A stretch of DNA of 64,000 bases from Actinomycetota bacterium (GTDB taxonomy: Bacteria > Actinomycetota > Acidimicrobiia > Acidimicrobiales > AC-14). The position numbers and the translations under genes are program-made. Shown here piece by piece: positions 9,099 through 19,200 of the stretch. Position 1 is the stretch's first letter, and every line of letters begins with the position of its first letter. The DNA lies in the NCBI GenBank assembly GCA_040754375.1, contig JBFMCT010000009.1, forward strand, positions 26,560 through 90,559, read 5' to 3'. Under the pieces are notes generated by a model that was not told the DNA's origin, did no database searches, and was given only the letters and a program-made list of their open reading frames with translations.

Positions 9099-10838
9099 TC
9101 AAGGCCGGCGCGCCCGGCTCTCCGTGACGGCCTGCTTCACCTTCTTCGAGATGCGCACGAGGGCCTCGTTCTGTTCGGCCCGGGTCAGCCCGTCGAGTGG
9201 TCGCCCCGGGTCCCACGTGGCCTGGTAGGCGGCGATCGGCGTCTCGTCGTAGGAGCTGGCACTGACGGGGACCCACAGGACCGTCCGCCCGCGGGTACGG
9301 GCCGCGTCCAGCAGCGGCGGGAGCTCGTTGTCGGCGATGAAGTCCGAGTCCAGGAAGTTCGGGCTCACGAGCAGGACTGCCACTCGAGCCGCGTTCAACG
9401 CCCCTTCGATCTCCTCTCGCCAGCGGGCCCCGGCGGCGATGGCGGTGTCATCCCACACGGTCATGCCGCCCGCCGTCATGTAGGGCTTGAGGTGAGTCCT
9501 CAACAGTTCGAGCCACGGCCGGTCGCGGTGGCTGTAGCTCACGAAGACGTCGGCAGTGGGCGCCCCGCTCGGACCGGGCGCGGCCCGCCGGGTAGGGGCC
9601 GGCGGCCCGAGGGAGTAACGCTCGAACAGCCATCCGACCTCCTGGCCCGGGCTGCGCAGCTCGATCGTCTCGGGACCCTCGAAATCTTCGATCACGGCCC
9701 GGGCCAGGCGAAAGGTGCGCCGGTCCACCAGCAGCCGTTGCCCGTCGCGGGCGTGCTCCATCAGACAGGCGGCGAGGGCGACTGCTGTCCCGACGGCGGT
9801 GAAGTCCCGGACGCGGTCGGTCCCCAGCGTGCCCAGCAGCACGGTGTCGGTGGTTACGCCCACTCCGACATCGACGAAGTCGAGCAGGGTGTTGCTCGTC
9901 TCGTCCCAGCGCCCGCGCAGCCCGTCGAATCCTTCCACGATGGCCATGGCCGACCTGACTGCTCGTTCGCTGTGGCCCTCACCCCGGAACAGGGCCATGA
10001 GCCCGTCGCCCAGGAACTTGTTGACGAGCCCGCCGTGGGCGAGGACCGACCGGGCCAGGAGGCTCAGGAACTCGTTGAGGCGGTCGAAGGTCTGTTCGGG
10101 CCGGTCGACCACCTGGGAGAGGCGGGTGAAGCCCCGCATGTCGGCGAACAGCACCGACAGCTCCTCGTTCAGGGGCGGGCGCCGCAGTTCCTCCAGCAGC
10201 TCGGCGGGGCCGAGCCCGGCCCTCCTGGACCCGTAGAGGCCCATGTGGGCCAGCAGGTCGTCGTAGAGCTGCACGTTGCGCAGGGCCACCGCGGCGTGGG
10301 CCGTGAAGTGCTCCAGCAACGCGAGGTCCCGCCCGTCGTAACCGCCCCCGGCCTTGTTGAGCAACTGCACTACGCCCAGGCGCTGGCCCCCGACCGCCAG
10401 CGGAGCGCAGACCATCGATGCCGTGCTCTGGCCCGTGTCGGAGTCGACACCCTTGAAGTGACCGTCCACCCCCTCGACCGCCCCCACCACGAGTGGCCGG
10501 CCCGACGTGAACACTTCGCCGGCCATGCTCCCGACGAGCGGGACGCACTGGTCGCTGTCAGGGCCCCACCGTTCGAGGAGGGCCGAGGCGTTGGCCCCGG
10601 CCACGGCGACGAACGACAGGCCCCCCTTCTCCGGGCTGTAGAGCAGCACGCTGGCATCGGGCGAGCCCGTCAGTGCGCCCGCCCTCTCGAGGACCAGATC
10701 GAGGAGCCGGTCCAGCCTGACCTCCCCGGCCAGGGCCTGCGCCGTTTCAACGAGGGCCCGCAGGTCGGCCGGGCCCAGTTCCTGACCGGGAGGAGGGGTG
10801 TCTTCGGGGGGGCGACCAGTGGCGTCGAGCGTGGCCAT
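9099..10838 (-). CDS. GAF - class III nucleotide cyclase-like - TIR fusion protein
   Basis: A 579-aa soluble signalling protein. Residues 28-192 form a GAF domain, 225-400 a class III adenylate/guanylate cyclase homology domain, and 429-560 a TIR domain (VFVSYSHRD, WDDTAIAAGARWREEIEGAL, VAVLLVSPNFLDSDF). The cyclase keeps both metal-binding Asp residues (D233 in FADMRGFT, D278 in KFLGDG) and Lys274. The usual V-N-L-A-A-R-L segment reads V-A-L-A-A-C-L (353-359), so the transition-state Asn and Arg are replaced by Ala354 and Cys358. It may therefore be inactive as a cyclase or act as a nucleotide sensor. ATG start. Convergent with another TIR gene. Confidence 0.85.
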   Translation of the reverse strand: MATLDATGRPPEDTPPPGQELGPADLRALVETAQALAGEVRLDRLLDLVLERAGALTGSPDASVLLYSPEKGGLSFVAVAGANASALLERWGPDSDQCVPLVGSMAGEVFTSGRPLVVGAVEGVDGHFKGVDSDTGQSTASMVCAPLAVGGQRLGVVQLLNKAGGGYDGRDLALLEHFTAHAAVALRNVQLYDDLLAHMGLYGSRRAGLGPAELLEELRRPPLNEELSVLFADMRGFTRLSQVVDRPEQTFDRLNEFLSLLARSVLAHGGLVNKFLGDGLMALFRGEGHSERAVRSAMAIVEGFDGLRGRWDETSNTLLDFVDVGVGVTTDTVLLGTLGTDRVRDFTAVGTAVALAACLMEHARDGQRLLVDRRTFRLARAVIEDFEGPETIELRSPGQEVGWLFERYSLGPPAPTRRAAPGPSGAPTADVFVSYSHRDRPWLELLRTHLKPYMTAGGMTVWDDTAIAAGARWREEIEGALNAARVAVLLVSPNFLDSDFIADNELPPLLDAARTRGRTVLWVPVSASSYDETPIAAYQATWDPGRPLDGLTRAEQNEALVRISKKVKQAVTESRARRP

Positions 10839-10970
10839 AACGGTAGTCCGATCCCGTCTCCGGTCCGGGGGTCATCAGGTGACGGGGCCCGCGCCGTACG
10901 GTAAGGTCGCTGGCCAGGGGCAGGTCGGCCGCCTCGGCGCGAAGCGTCGATCGCGAAAGGCACCCGCCAC

Positions 10971-11990
10971 CTAGGACATGGGGAAGGGCCTGGACAGGAA
11001 GTCCCAGATGGCGCCGGTCGTGTCGAAGACCGGGGGCCGGAACCAGTCGTGGCCGCCGTTGTGGACCCGGTGGCGGACCACGAGTGTCCCCGCCGTGCAG
11101 TCCTCACCCCGGAGCTGGTGGACCGGCGCTGACGGCGGGGTGGCCTGGGTCGATCGGCACCCCGCCCGGGCCGCCCAGAAGGCGAAGAACTCGTCCACCG
11201 ACGCCACCGACCCGCGTTTCCTGCCTGCCCAGTCGGCCACCCGGCCTCCCCCGTAGGGCACGATCGGGTCGGCCGTGCCGGCTACCGCCATGGCCGCCAC
11301 CGGCAGGGCCGGCTGGCACGCCTTCTCGAAACCTTGGCCGGCGGTCCCGCCCACGACGGCGATGGCCGCCACCCGGTCGGCGAGCTCGCAGCCCGTCCGG
11401 CCGGCCATGATCGCCCCCGCCGAGAACCCCACCACGGCCACCCGTCGGGGCCCGGCCCCCGTCCGAGCGGTGACCTCGTCGATCAACAGCCGCAGGAACC
11501 GGACGTCGTCGGCGGCCAAGCCGGGGGCGATGGGGTCGGCCCCGGGTCGGCCGTCGTTCCATGCGCCGTGGTGGGCGTCGGGGTACACCAGCACGGTCCG
11601 GCGGCCGGCGGCCGACGCTTCGAAGCCGAAGTTCCTCATGTCGGCACCCCGGCCCCCGACCCCGTGGAGGGCGAAGACGATGGCGTTGGGGGCCTCGTCC
11701 TCCAGGCCCGGGGGGACGAACGTGGCCCACCGGCGCATCTGCCCGTCCACGTTGACCCTGTGCTGGTGGTAGCCCGCCCGCAGCGGCGGTCGCTGGGTGC
11801 CTTGCTCTGTAACGGCCGCCTCGGGCCCGGCCTCCACCTCGACCCGCCCACCGGGCTCGGGCGCGGCCGCTTCGATCGCGCCCACGCCCGCGACCCCGAC
11901 CATCAGCGCGCCGGCCAGCAGCACGACCGCGACGCGTCTTCCAATCCCCCCACCCACGGGCGCAGACTGAACCACAGTTCGGGCTGTCAT
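10971..11990 (-). CDS. Secreted LpqC/feruloyl-esterase-like (PHB depolymerase family) hydrolase
   Basis: Predicted exported alpha/beta-hydrolase of about 339 aa. A signal peptide occupies the first 40 residues (RR followed by VAVVLLAGALMVGVAGVG). The mature protein shows FALHGVGGRG (oxyanion region), the nucleophile elbow GFSAG, an Asp in GTADPIVPYGGG and the catalytic His in NGGHDWF, the order found in LpqC and esterase PHB depolymerase proteins. Natural substrates could be polyhydroxyalkanoate oligomers or feruloyl esters; none is implied directly. The ATG at 11990 is preferred over longer starts because it immediately precedes the signal peptide. The 132 bp between it and the cyclase gene downstream shows nothing I recognise. 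Confidence 0.83.
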   Translation of the reverse strand: MTARTVVQSAPVGGGIGRRVAVVLLAGALMVGVAGVGAIEAAAPEPGGRVEVEAGPEAAVTEQGTQRPPLRAGYHQHRVNVDGQMRRWATFVPPGLEDEAPNAIVFALHGVGGRGADMRNFGFEASAAGRRTVLVYPDAHHGAWNDGRPGADPIAPGLAADDVRFLRLLIDEVTARTGAGPRRVAVVGFSAGAIMAGRTGCELADRVAAIAVVGGTAGQGFEKACQPALPVAAMAVAGTADPIVPYGGGRVADWAGRKRGSVASVDEFFAFWAARAGCRSTQATPPSAPVHQLRGEDCTAGTLVVRHRVHNGGHDWFRPPVFDTTGAIWDFLSRPFPMS

Positions 11991-12011
11991 GCGGCCCGCC
12001 GCTGAATTGTT

Positions 12012-12032
12012 ACGGTTCGCGCGCGAAACCGT
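12012..12032. promoter_or_regulatory. Near-palindrome in the divergent esterase/acyltransferase promoter region
   Basis: The 21-bp stretch reads ACGGTTCGCG-C-GCGAAACCGT, an inverted repeat broken by one extra base in the right arm. It lies in the 71-bp gap between two divergent genes and could be a shared operator. The evidence is position and symmetry only. Confidence 0.35.
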
Positions 12033-12061
12033 CGGGACATGCGGGTAACCTTCGTAACTCG

Positions 12062-14395
12062 TTGCGGACCCAGGAGGCAGACGCGGCGCCTTCAACCGAA
12101 CCCGCGGTAGGGCGGCTCCAGACCGCCTCCCCAGGCCCTGGAAAGGGGCGTTCGGGGTACCGGCGCGCCCAGCCAGAGGCCGGGGGGAGAGCCGGGCGCG
12201 AAGGGTTCCTCGACGCCCTGAGGGCCATCGCCATCCTCCGGGTGGTGGCCTGGCACGCCTTCGGGGCGGCGGCCATCACCTACTTCGTGGCGGCCATGCC
12301 TGCCATGTTCTTCGTGACCGGGAGCCTCCTGGCCAAGTCTTTGGGCCGACGGGGGGCGGGCGCCGTACTGTTCGACCGGTTCCGGCGCCTCCTCGTGCCG
12401 CTGTGGCTGTTCGCGGCGGTGGCGTGGTTGCTGATGGCCATGGCCGCCCTGTGGATGGGGACCGACCTTCCCTGGCGCCGGGCGCTGTGGTGGCTACTGC
12501 CCTTCACCGACCCGCAGGGGACCGAGTGGGAGGGCGGCTGGCTCTCGTCCCACCTCTGGTACCTGCGGACGCTGGTCTGGCTCCTGCTGGCTTCTCCGCT
12601 CCTGCTGCGCCTGGTGCGGGCGCTGCCCGCGGCCACCATGGTGGCGGCCACGGCGGCAGTGTTCGGCTTCGACCTGGTCGCCCGGTCGAGCCGCTGGCCT
12701 CTGGCCCATGATCTGACCTGGGCCCTGGGCGACCTGGCGCTCTACGGCTTGTTCATGATGGCCGGCTTCCTGCACCGCGACGGAGCGTTCAGCCGGGCCC
12801 GGGCCCGGGGGTGGGTAGCGCTGGCTGTCGTGGCCGGTCTGGCGGCCATCGCTTGGCGGCTGACCCAGCCCGTCCCCCTGGGTGTGGTCAACAACTCCCA
12901 TCCCCTGCACCTGTTCGTGGGCGCGGGTTGGCTGGCCCTGGCCATGGCCGCCCAGCGCCCGCTGGCCCGGCTGGCCGAGAGCCGGCTGACAGGCCCGGCC
13001 GTGCGGGCCATCGGCCGCCGGGCGCTCACCATCTACCTGTGGCACACGGCCGCCATCATCGTGGCCGTCAACGTCCTCGAGGCCCGGAGCGTCGACGGGC
13101 CCTTGGCTTACCCCGCCGGTGTCGTGCTGCTCACCGCCCTAGGCACGATGGTCGCGGTGGCGCTGTTCGGGTGGGTCGAGGACGCGGCCGCCGGCCGCCG
13201 GTCCCGGGCAGCTTCGCCCGCCGCCCCGGGCCGCGCCCAGCGTTCTTCGGGCCTCGGCCCGCAGGTGGCGGTGGTGGCGCTGGTGTTGTCGGCTGCTGGT
13301 CTCGTCACCGTGGCCGGGGGGACAGGCGAGCCCGGTCTGGCTGGTGAGCAACGCTCGGCCCGCCGGCCCCCCATCCCCTCGAAGCCCCCACCCGCCCCGG
13401 TCTTCGGTCCCGGGGGCGCGCCGGTGGCCCCCAAGTTCGAGTCCCGTTTCGTGGCCGAGCTCGACGGGTTGCTCCGCCGGTGGGCCCGCGAGACGGGCGG
13501 CGGGGCCTCTTTGCTGGGAGTGGCCATCGGCCCCGAGGTGCGCTGGACAGGCGCCACCGGTACCCGTCCAACCGAGGGGCGTCTGGCCCGGCCGACCGAC
13601 ACGATCGACCTGTCGTCGCTCACCAAGCTGTTCACCGCCACCCTGGTCCACCGGCTGGCCGACGCGGGCCTGATCGATATCGCCGCTCCGGTCCCGCCCC
13701 TCAGCGCGCTGGCTGACTTCCCGCACTGGGAGGGCATCACCGTCGAGCACCTCCTCAACCACAGCAGCGGGTTGGTCAACTATCGCGATACGGCCATCTA
13801 CGAGGCTGACCCTGACTCGGTGAACAACGCCGTGACGGCCGTGGAGGCGGCCTTGGCCGAGCAGCGCTACGCCCCTCCCGGTGCCCAGCACGAGTACTCC
13901 AGCACCAACTACCTGGTGCTCGGGCTGCTGCTGGAGGACATCACTGGGGTGCCGGTGAGCGAGCTGTTCCGGGAGGGGTTCTTCACCCCCCTGCAGATGA
14001 CCAGGACGATCCATCTGGCCCCTGGCCCCGGCGAGCCCCGGGGCGCGACTTCGGGGATCGACACCACCCTGAAGGACCTGCTGGCGGCCGGGGTGGCCAT
14101 CTTGCGGGACCACGCGGGCATGAGCGAGGCGTCCTACCGGTACATGATCGGGGTCGACCCCGACAGCGGGTACGGCCCGGGGACCTTCGGGTTCTGCCCC
14201 TGCCGGGTCGACCCCGACGGGACTCCCCGCTTCTTCGGCGTCGGGTACTTCGGGGGGACCGCCACCTTGGTCTACTCGCCAGACCTCGACATGACGTTCG
14301 CCCTGGAGATGGTCGACCGGCCCCCGTCAGCCGATAGCTACGACCCCGTCACCCGCCTCTTCGAGATGGTCATCGAGCTGGCCCGGCGGACCTAG
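12062..14395 (+). CDS. Acyltransferase-3 membrane protein fused to a beta-lactamase-like serine hydrolase
   Basis: A 777-aa fusion. Residues about 45-385 form an acyltransferase-3 domain with ten or so membrane segments (FLDALRAIAILRVVAWH with its conserved Arg and His, IYLWHTAAIIV near its end). One more membrane segment (about 400-420) and a Pro-rich linker lead to an extracytoplasmic beta-lactamase/DD-peptidase-like domain (about 455-777). That domain has SxxK in SSLTKLF, a Y-S-S-T-N motif where class C enzymes have Y-x-N, and HSSGLVNY upstream. The layout suggests acylation or deacylation of an envelope polymer or glycolipid. The start is a TTG at 12062; the N-terminal 45 residues are variable. 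Its stop overlaps the convergent nitrilase gene by 4 nt. Confidence 0.83.
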   Translation: MRTQEADAAPSTEPAVGRLQTASPGPGKGRSGYRRAQPEAGGRAGREGFLDALRAIAILRVVAWHAFGAAAITYFVAAMPAMFFVTGSLLAKSLGRRGAGAVLFDRFRRLLVPLWLFAAVAWLLMAMAALWMGTDLPWRRALWWLLPFTDPQGTEWEGGWLSSHLWYLRTLVWLLLASPLLLRLVRALPAATMVAATAAVFGFDLVARSSRWPLAHDLTWALGDLALYGLFMMAGFLHRDGAFSRARARGWVALAVVAGLAAIAWRLTQPVPLGVVNNSHPLHLFVGAGWLALAMAAQRPLARLAESRLTGPAVRAIGRRALTIYLWHTAAIIVAVNVLEARSVDGPLAYPAGVVLLTALGTMVAVALFGWVEDAAAGRRSRAASPAAPGRAQRSSGLGPQVAVVALVLSAAGLVTVAGGTGEPGLAGEQRSARRPPIPSKPPPAPVFGPGGAPVAPKFESRFVAELDGLLRRWARETGGGASLLGVAIGPEVRWTGATGTRPTEGRLARPTDTIDLSSLTKLFTATLVHRLADAGLIDIAAPVPPLSALADFPHWEGITVEHLLNHSSGLVNYRDTAIYEADPDSVNNAVTAVEAALAEQRYAPPGAQHEYSSTNYLVLGLLLEDITGVPVSELFREGFFTPLQMTRTIHLAPGPGEPRGATSGIDTTLKDLLAAGVAILRDHAGMSEASYRYMIGVDPDSGYGPGTFGFCPCRVDPDGTPRFFGVGYFGGTATLVYSPDLDMTFALEMVDRPPSADSYDPVTRLFEMVIELARRT

Positions 14396-15321
14396 TCCCC
14401 TCGTCGGCCCGGGGGTTGGTGCACGGTCAGTTGGAACACGTCGGGCCGGCCGTAGTGGCCCACGGGGTCGAACTGGCGGCGAGCGGCCACCAGGTCGGCC
14501 ATGTCGAGCCGGGCCGTGAGGGTCCCGGGACGCCCGATCAGGGGGCCGGCCAGCACGGTGCCGTCCGGGCCGACGACCATGGTGTTGCCCCGCGACAGCC
14601 AGTCCTCGTCGTGGCCGGGGTAGACCTCCTCCGCTCCCGGCAACGAGCGGGGCACGTCGCGCCCATGCAGGCAGGTGTTGGTCCCGACCACGAACACCCG
14701 GCCCTCTCGGGCGATGTGGCGGAGGGTGCAGGGCCACGACTCGCTGTTGTCCCACGTGGGCGCCAGCAGGATCTCGATGCCCTGGTCGTACAGGGCGGCC
14801 CGGGCCAAGGGCATGAGGTTCTCCCAGCAGGTCAGGCCGCCGACCCGGGCGAACCCCATGTCGACCACCACCAGGGTGGAAGCGTCCCCCCGGCCCCAGA
14901 CCGACCGTTCGCCGCCCGTGGGCAGCAGCTTTCGGTGGACGGCTGCCACCTCGCCGTCGGGCGCGATGTAGACCAGAGAGTTGTAGAGGGTCCCCGACCG
15001 GGTGCGTTCGTTGACGCCCACCGTCACCCACACCCCCACCCTCCGGGCCGCTTTACCCACGGTGGCGGTGACCGGTCCGGGTATGTCCACGGCCTGGTCC
15101 CAGAGCCGTTCGTACCACGGCCCGTCCGACCACGGCGGCAGCCGCCAGACCCAGTCGGGGTAGCCGGGGACGATGGCCTCGGGGAAGGCGACGAGCCGGG
15201 CGCCCGCGTCAGCCGCCTCCCCGATGGTCTCCACCAGCCTCGCGACGGTGGCCTCGCGGTCCAAGAAGGCGGGGGTCGCCTGCACGGCCGCGACGACCAC
15301 CTCGCCCGTGACGCCCGTCAC
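14392..15321 (-). CDS. Nitrilase / carbon-nitrogen hydrolase
   Basis: A 309-aa cytoplasmic enzyme of the nitrilase branch of the C-N hydrolase superfamily. The catalytic Glu-Lys-Cys triad is visible: Glu in VAFPEAIVPGYPDW, Lys in VHRKLLPTGGER and Cys in GLTCWENLMPLAR. ENLMPLARAALY and the aromatic-rich PxYPDW region point to true nitrilases (nitrile to acid plus ammonia) rather than amidases. The GTG start at 15321 overlaps the methyltransferase stop (GTGA), so the two are translationally coupled. The substrate is unknown; a product of the adjacent methyltransferase is possible but unproven. Confidence 0.88.
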   Translation of the reverse strand: MTGVTGEVVVAAVQATPAFLDREATVARLVETIGEAADAGARLVAFPEAIVPGYPDWVWRLPPWSDGPWYERLWDQAVDIPGPVTATVGKAARRVGVWVTVGVNERTRSGTLYNSLVYIAPDGEVAAVHRKLLPTGGERSVWGRGDASTLVVVDMGFARVGGLTCWENLMPLARAALYDQGIEILLAPTWDNSESWPCTLRHIAREGRVFVVGTNTCLHGRDVPRSLPGAEEVYPGHDEDWLSRGNTMVVGPDGTVLAGPLIGRPGTLTARLDMADLVAARRQFDPVGHYGRPDVFQLTVHQPPGRRGD

Positions 15322-16169
15322 TTCGTCGCCGAGGCCACGAGCAGCTGGCAGGGGCCGACGAACCCGCCGTCGGTCTCGAACTCGGCCAGCCGAACCTCGA
15401 CCTCCGCCCACGCCTGTGCCCTCGCAGGTTCGTCCAGTCCCGCCAGCATCTGGTGGAGGGCCCCGAACGACTCCCGTTCGAAGCGTGCGCACTCGGCCGC
15501 CGAGGCCATACGCACGGGTGCATCGACGGCTTGCACGTCCACCTCGGTGAAGCCGGCCTCCTCCAGCAGGGAACCGAGCACACCGGGCGCCCCCAGGCTG
15601 AACGGGCCGGGCTGGCCCGGGGCGGGGGCCCCCAGCCCCGCCCTCTGGCGGATCACAGCCACGGGTACCGAGAAGAAGCCGTTCCTGTCGGGGGTGGAGT
15701 AGACGATGGCCGAGAATCGCCCTCCCGCCCGCAGCGCCCGCCGGATCCCCGCCAAGGCGGCCCGCTGGTCGGGGAAGTAGATCAGCCCGACGCGCGAGAT
15801 GGCTGCGTCGAACGTTCCGGGGGCCAGGGCGCCGAGGTCCTCGCCGTCGGCCTCGAGGACCTCGACGTTGCTTACTCCGGCCTCGGCCGCGGCCGCCTTC
15901 GCGTAGGCGAGGATCGTCGGGGAGATGTCGGTGGCCAGGACCCGCCCGCCCGGCCCCACCCGGCGGGCCGCGACCAGGGACTGCCCGCCTGCGCCGGCGG
16001 CGACGTCGAGCACCTGCGACCCGGCCCTCACCCCCGCTCCGTCGAGCATCAGGTCGGTCGCCGGGCCCAGCCATGCCTCCAGCGTGGGCCCCCAGCGGTG
16101 CCAGGCCTCGGCCGCGTCCTCCCACTGCCGGCGGGTGGCGGTCTTGTACAGGACAGGGTCGAAGCTCAC
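15318..16169 (-). CDS. Class I SAM-dependent methyltransferase
   Basis: A 283-aa protein of the Ubie/Methyltransf_11 type. Motif I is VLDVAAGAGGQSL (normally V-L-D-x-G-x-G-x-G), followed by the acidic end of strand 2 (VLATDISPTILAYA), a motif II-like EADGEDLGAL and FDAAISRVGLIYFPDQRAAL. The N-terminal W-x-x-A-A-E-A-W-x-R-W segment resembles proteins annotated as methyltransferases acting on small molecules. First gene of a two-gene operon with the nitrilase. Divergent from the AAA-ATPase gene, 126 bp away. The substrate cannot be inferred. Confidence 0.85.
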   Translation of the reverse strand: MSFDPVLYKTATRRQWEDAAEAWHRWGPTLEAWLGPATDLMLDGAGVRAGSQVLDVAAGAGGQSLVAARRVGPGGRVLATDISPTILAYAKAAAAEAGVSNVEVLEADGEDLGALAPGTFDAAISRVGLIYFPDQRAALAGIRRALRAGGRFSAIVYSTPDRNGFFSVPVAVIRQRAGLGAPAPGQPGPFSLGAPGVLGSLLEEAGFTEVDVQAVDAPVRMASAAECARFERESFGALHQMLAGLDEPARAQAWAEVEVRLAEFETDGGFVGPCQLLVASATK

Positions 16170-16295
16170 GATGGCCTCCTCGTGGTTGTAGGTCCACCCG
16201 GGAGGGCGCCAGGTGGGCGGTCAGGCCGGAAGATCGGCTCTGGCACATCGCCAGAAACCGCGCCGCGGGCCGCGGGGAGGGAGAATCGGGGTGTG

Positions 16296-19200
16296 ATGTC
16301 CGGTCCCCCCGAGCCGCACCTGTTCGGTCGGGACCGTCCCCTCGGGCTCCTGCGGGGCCAGCTCGGGCGACTGGTCGCAGGTGGCTCGGCGACGATCTTC
16401 GTGGCTGGGGAGGCGGGCGTCGGCAAGACCACGCTGGTGCGAGCGGCCGTCGCCGAGGCGGCCGACGCCGGGGCGCGGGTGGCCTGGGGAACGTGTGTCG
16501 ACGTCGACGGCGCCCCCGGTTACTGGCCGTGGTCCCAGGCCCTGGGCGGTCTTGTGAGGCTGGTCGGCGACGAGGCCTCGCTGCGGGCCGCGGGGGAGGA
16601 CGTGGCCGTGTTGGCCCACGTCGTGCGGTCGTTCGGGCCCCATCCCCGGACCGAGCCGACGGGCCGTGACCGGTTGGTGCTCATGGACGCGGTGGGCCGC
16701 TTCGTCGGGGCGCTGGCCACCGAGGCTCCCGTCGTCGTCGTGCTCGACGACCTCCAGTGGGCCGACGAATCGTCCCTCGATCTGCTCGACTTCCTGGTCC
16801 GGTCCCCGTCGGCCGGCCCGGTCGGGGTCATCGGCGCGTACCGCCAGGGCGAGCTGGCCGGGCCGGTAAGGGCGCGGGTCAGCCAACTGGTGGGACGGGC
16901 CGAGCACATATCGGTGCAGGGCCTCGACGCGGCCGCCTCGGCCCGGTTGGTGGAGGCGGTCACGGGACGGCCCGTCAGCCGCGCGGCCGCCGCCGCCATC
17001 CACCGGCGCACGGGTGGTCACCCGTTCTTCGTGCGCGAGGTGGCCCGGCTGATGCCGACCCTCGACCTGGACCGTACGGCCGAGGACGGCACCGCCGCGG
17101 ACGGCACCGCCGCGGACGGTACCGCCGCGGACGGTACGGGGCCGGTGCCGGCGGCCGTGCGGGACGCCATCGAGCGCCGCTTGGCCATGCTGGACGAGGG
17201 GGCACGAGAGGTGCTCGCCGCCCTCGCCGTGCTCGCCGGACCGATGGTGGTCGACGTGGTGGCGGCCGCCCTGGGCATGTCGCAGGCCGCCGTCGAGGCC
17301 GCCGCCGCGGCCGCCGTCGAGGCCGGCGTACTGACCGGGGGCGCAGGTCGGGAGGCGTTCGTCCACGACCTGTGGCGCGAGACGGTGGCGGCGGGCCTCG
17401 CTCCCGAGAAGCGGGCCGCCCTCCACCTGGCCCTTGCACCGGCCCTGGAGAGGCGCCGCCAGCGTGGGGCGGAGGTGGCTGCCGCTGACCTGGCCCGCCA
17501 CTTCACGGCCGCGGTCGGCCTCGACGGGCCTGACCGGGCGGTGCACTGGACGCTGGTGGCGTCCGCCACTGACATGGCGGCCTTGGCCTTCGCGGAGGCG
17601 GCCGGCCACGTGCAGCGGTTGCGCCACGCCTTGGCCGCGGCGGCGCTCGACATCGACCACGAGCGTCTCGTGGACCTCCTGGTGGTCGAGGCCGACGCCT
17701 TGGCCCGGGCCGGCTCCACCGAGGCGGCCCGTGAGCTCCTGGGCCGGGCATCGGCCATGGCCACCTCGTCGGCCGGTCCCGACCGGGTGGCGGCCGTGGC
17801 CCTGGCTACCGCCCGCCTCGGAGCACGCTTCGCCTCGCGACGCGACGAGGTCATTCGCCCGCTGGAGCGGGCACTAGCCGCCGTCGAGGGGGCCCACGAC
17901 GTCTGGGAGGCGCGGGTGGCGGCCGCCCTCGCTCGTGAACTGGCCCACTCCGTTCCCGAGGACCGCCCTCGGGCCGGGCCGCTCAGCGAGCGCGCGCTGG
18001 TCCTCGGCCGCCGGAGCGGGGACGACGCCACCCGCCGGGCCTGCCTGCTGGCCCGCCACGACGTGCTGTGGGCGCCCGGGACAGGCCCGGAGCGGGAGGC
18101 CATCGCCCGGGAGTTGGCCGCGCTGGCGCTCTCCGCGGGCGACCACGACGGGCACGCCGAAGCCCTCCTGCTGCTGGCCAACGCTCTGCTCGAGCAGGGT
18201 TCGTCCGCCTTCGAGGCCCCGCTGGTCGAGTGCCTGACCATGCTGGCGGCACGAGGCCAGCCCCGCCAGCGCTACACGGTGGTGACCAGGCAGGCCTGCT
18301 TGGCCCTGTGCCGTGGTCCCCTCGAAGACGCCGACGACCTCATCGAGGAGGCGGCCGCCCTCGGTGCTCGCATCCGCGAGCCCGATACGGCCAACGTGCG
18401 CATGTCTCAGCGCCTCGAGCTGGTACGCGCCCGAGGCCGGCCCGCGGAACTGTTGGCTTTCGCGGCCGAGGCGGTCGGCCACTGGACGGGCGCGCCGGTT
18501 CACGCCCACGGCGTGGCCGCTGGGTTCTCAGCCCGTGCCGGCGACCTCGGCGCCGCCCGCCACCACCTGGCGGCCGTCGCCGATCTGGGTACGTGGCGGG
18601 CCGACCGCTCCTACCTACGGTCCGTGTTCGTGCGGGAGCTGGCCTGGGCCGCCATCGCGGTGGACGACCGTTCCCTGGCCGCCGACCTGCTCGAAGACCT
18701 GGTGCCGCTCGGGCCCTCGTGCGGGGTGAACGGTGCGGTCGTGGCTTTCGCCGGCAGCCACGCCCATACGGCCGGCCTGCTGGCGGCCGCCCTCGGCCGG
18801 TCCGGCCAGGCTCGGGACCTCCTGGACCAGGCGGCGCGCACCTACGACCGCCTCGGCGCCCGCATCTGGGCGGCCGAGTTGGCCCGCCACCCCTTGGTTG
18901 GCGGCCCGGTCACCGCCGGCTCGGGGACCGCCCGCGGTGCGGCCGGGATGGACGGGCGCGCCGTCATGTCCCGGCGGGGCGGGGTTTGGCACGTGTCCTT
19001 CGAGGGGCGCGACGCCACCCTCGCCCACAGCAAGGGGCTAGCCGACATTGCCCGGCTCCTCTCGGGCCATGGCCAGGAGGTCCATGTCCTCGACCTCGTC
19101 GGCTCGGCTGACCGTTCGGGGCCGGCCGGGGACGTCGTCGACCGGCGGGGCATCGATGCCTATCGCCGGCGCCTGGCCGACATCAGCGCCGAGATCGACG

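Noticed and set aside
13139..14113. Long minus-strand frame opposite the acyltransferase/beta-lactamase gene
   Set aside because: Shadow of a clearly real gene; composition is His/Gly/Arg-rich with no motifs.
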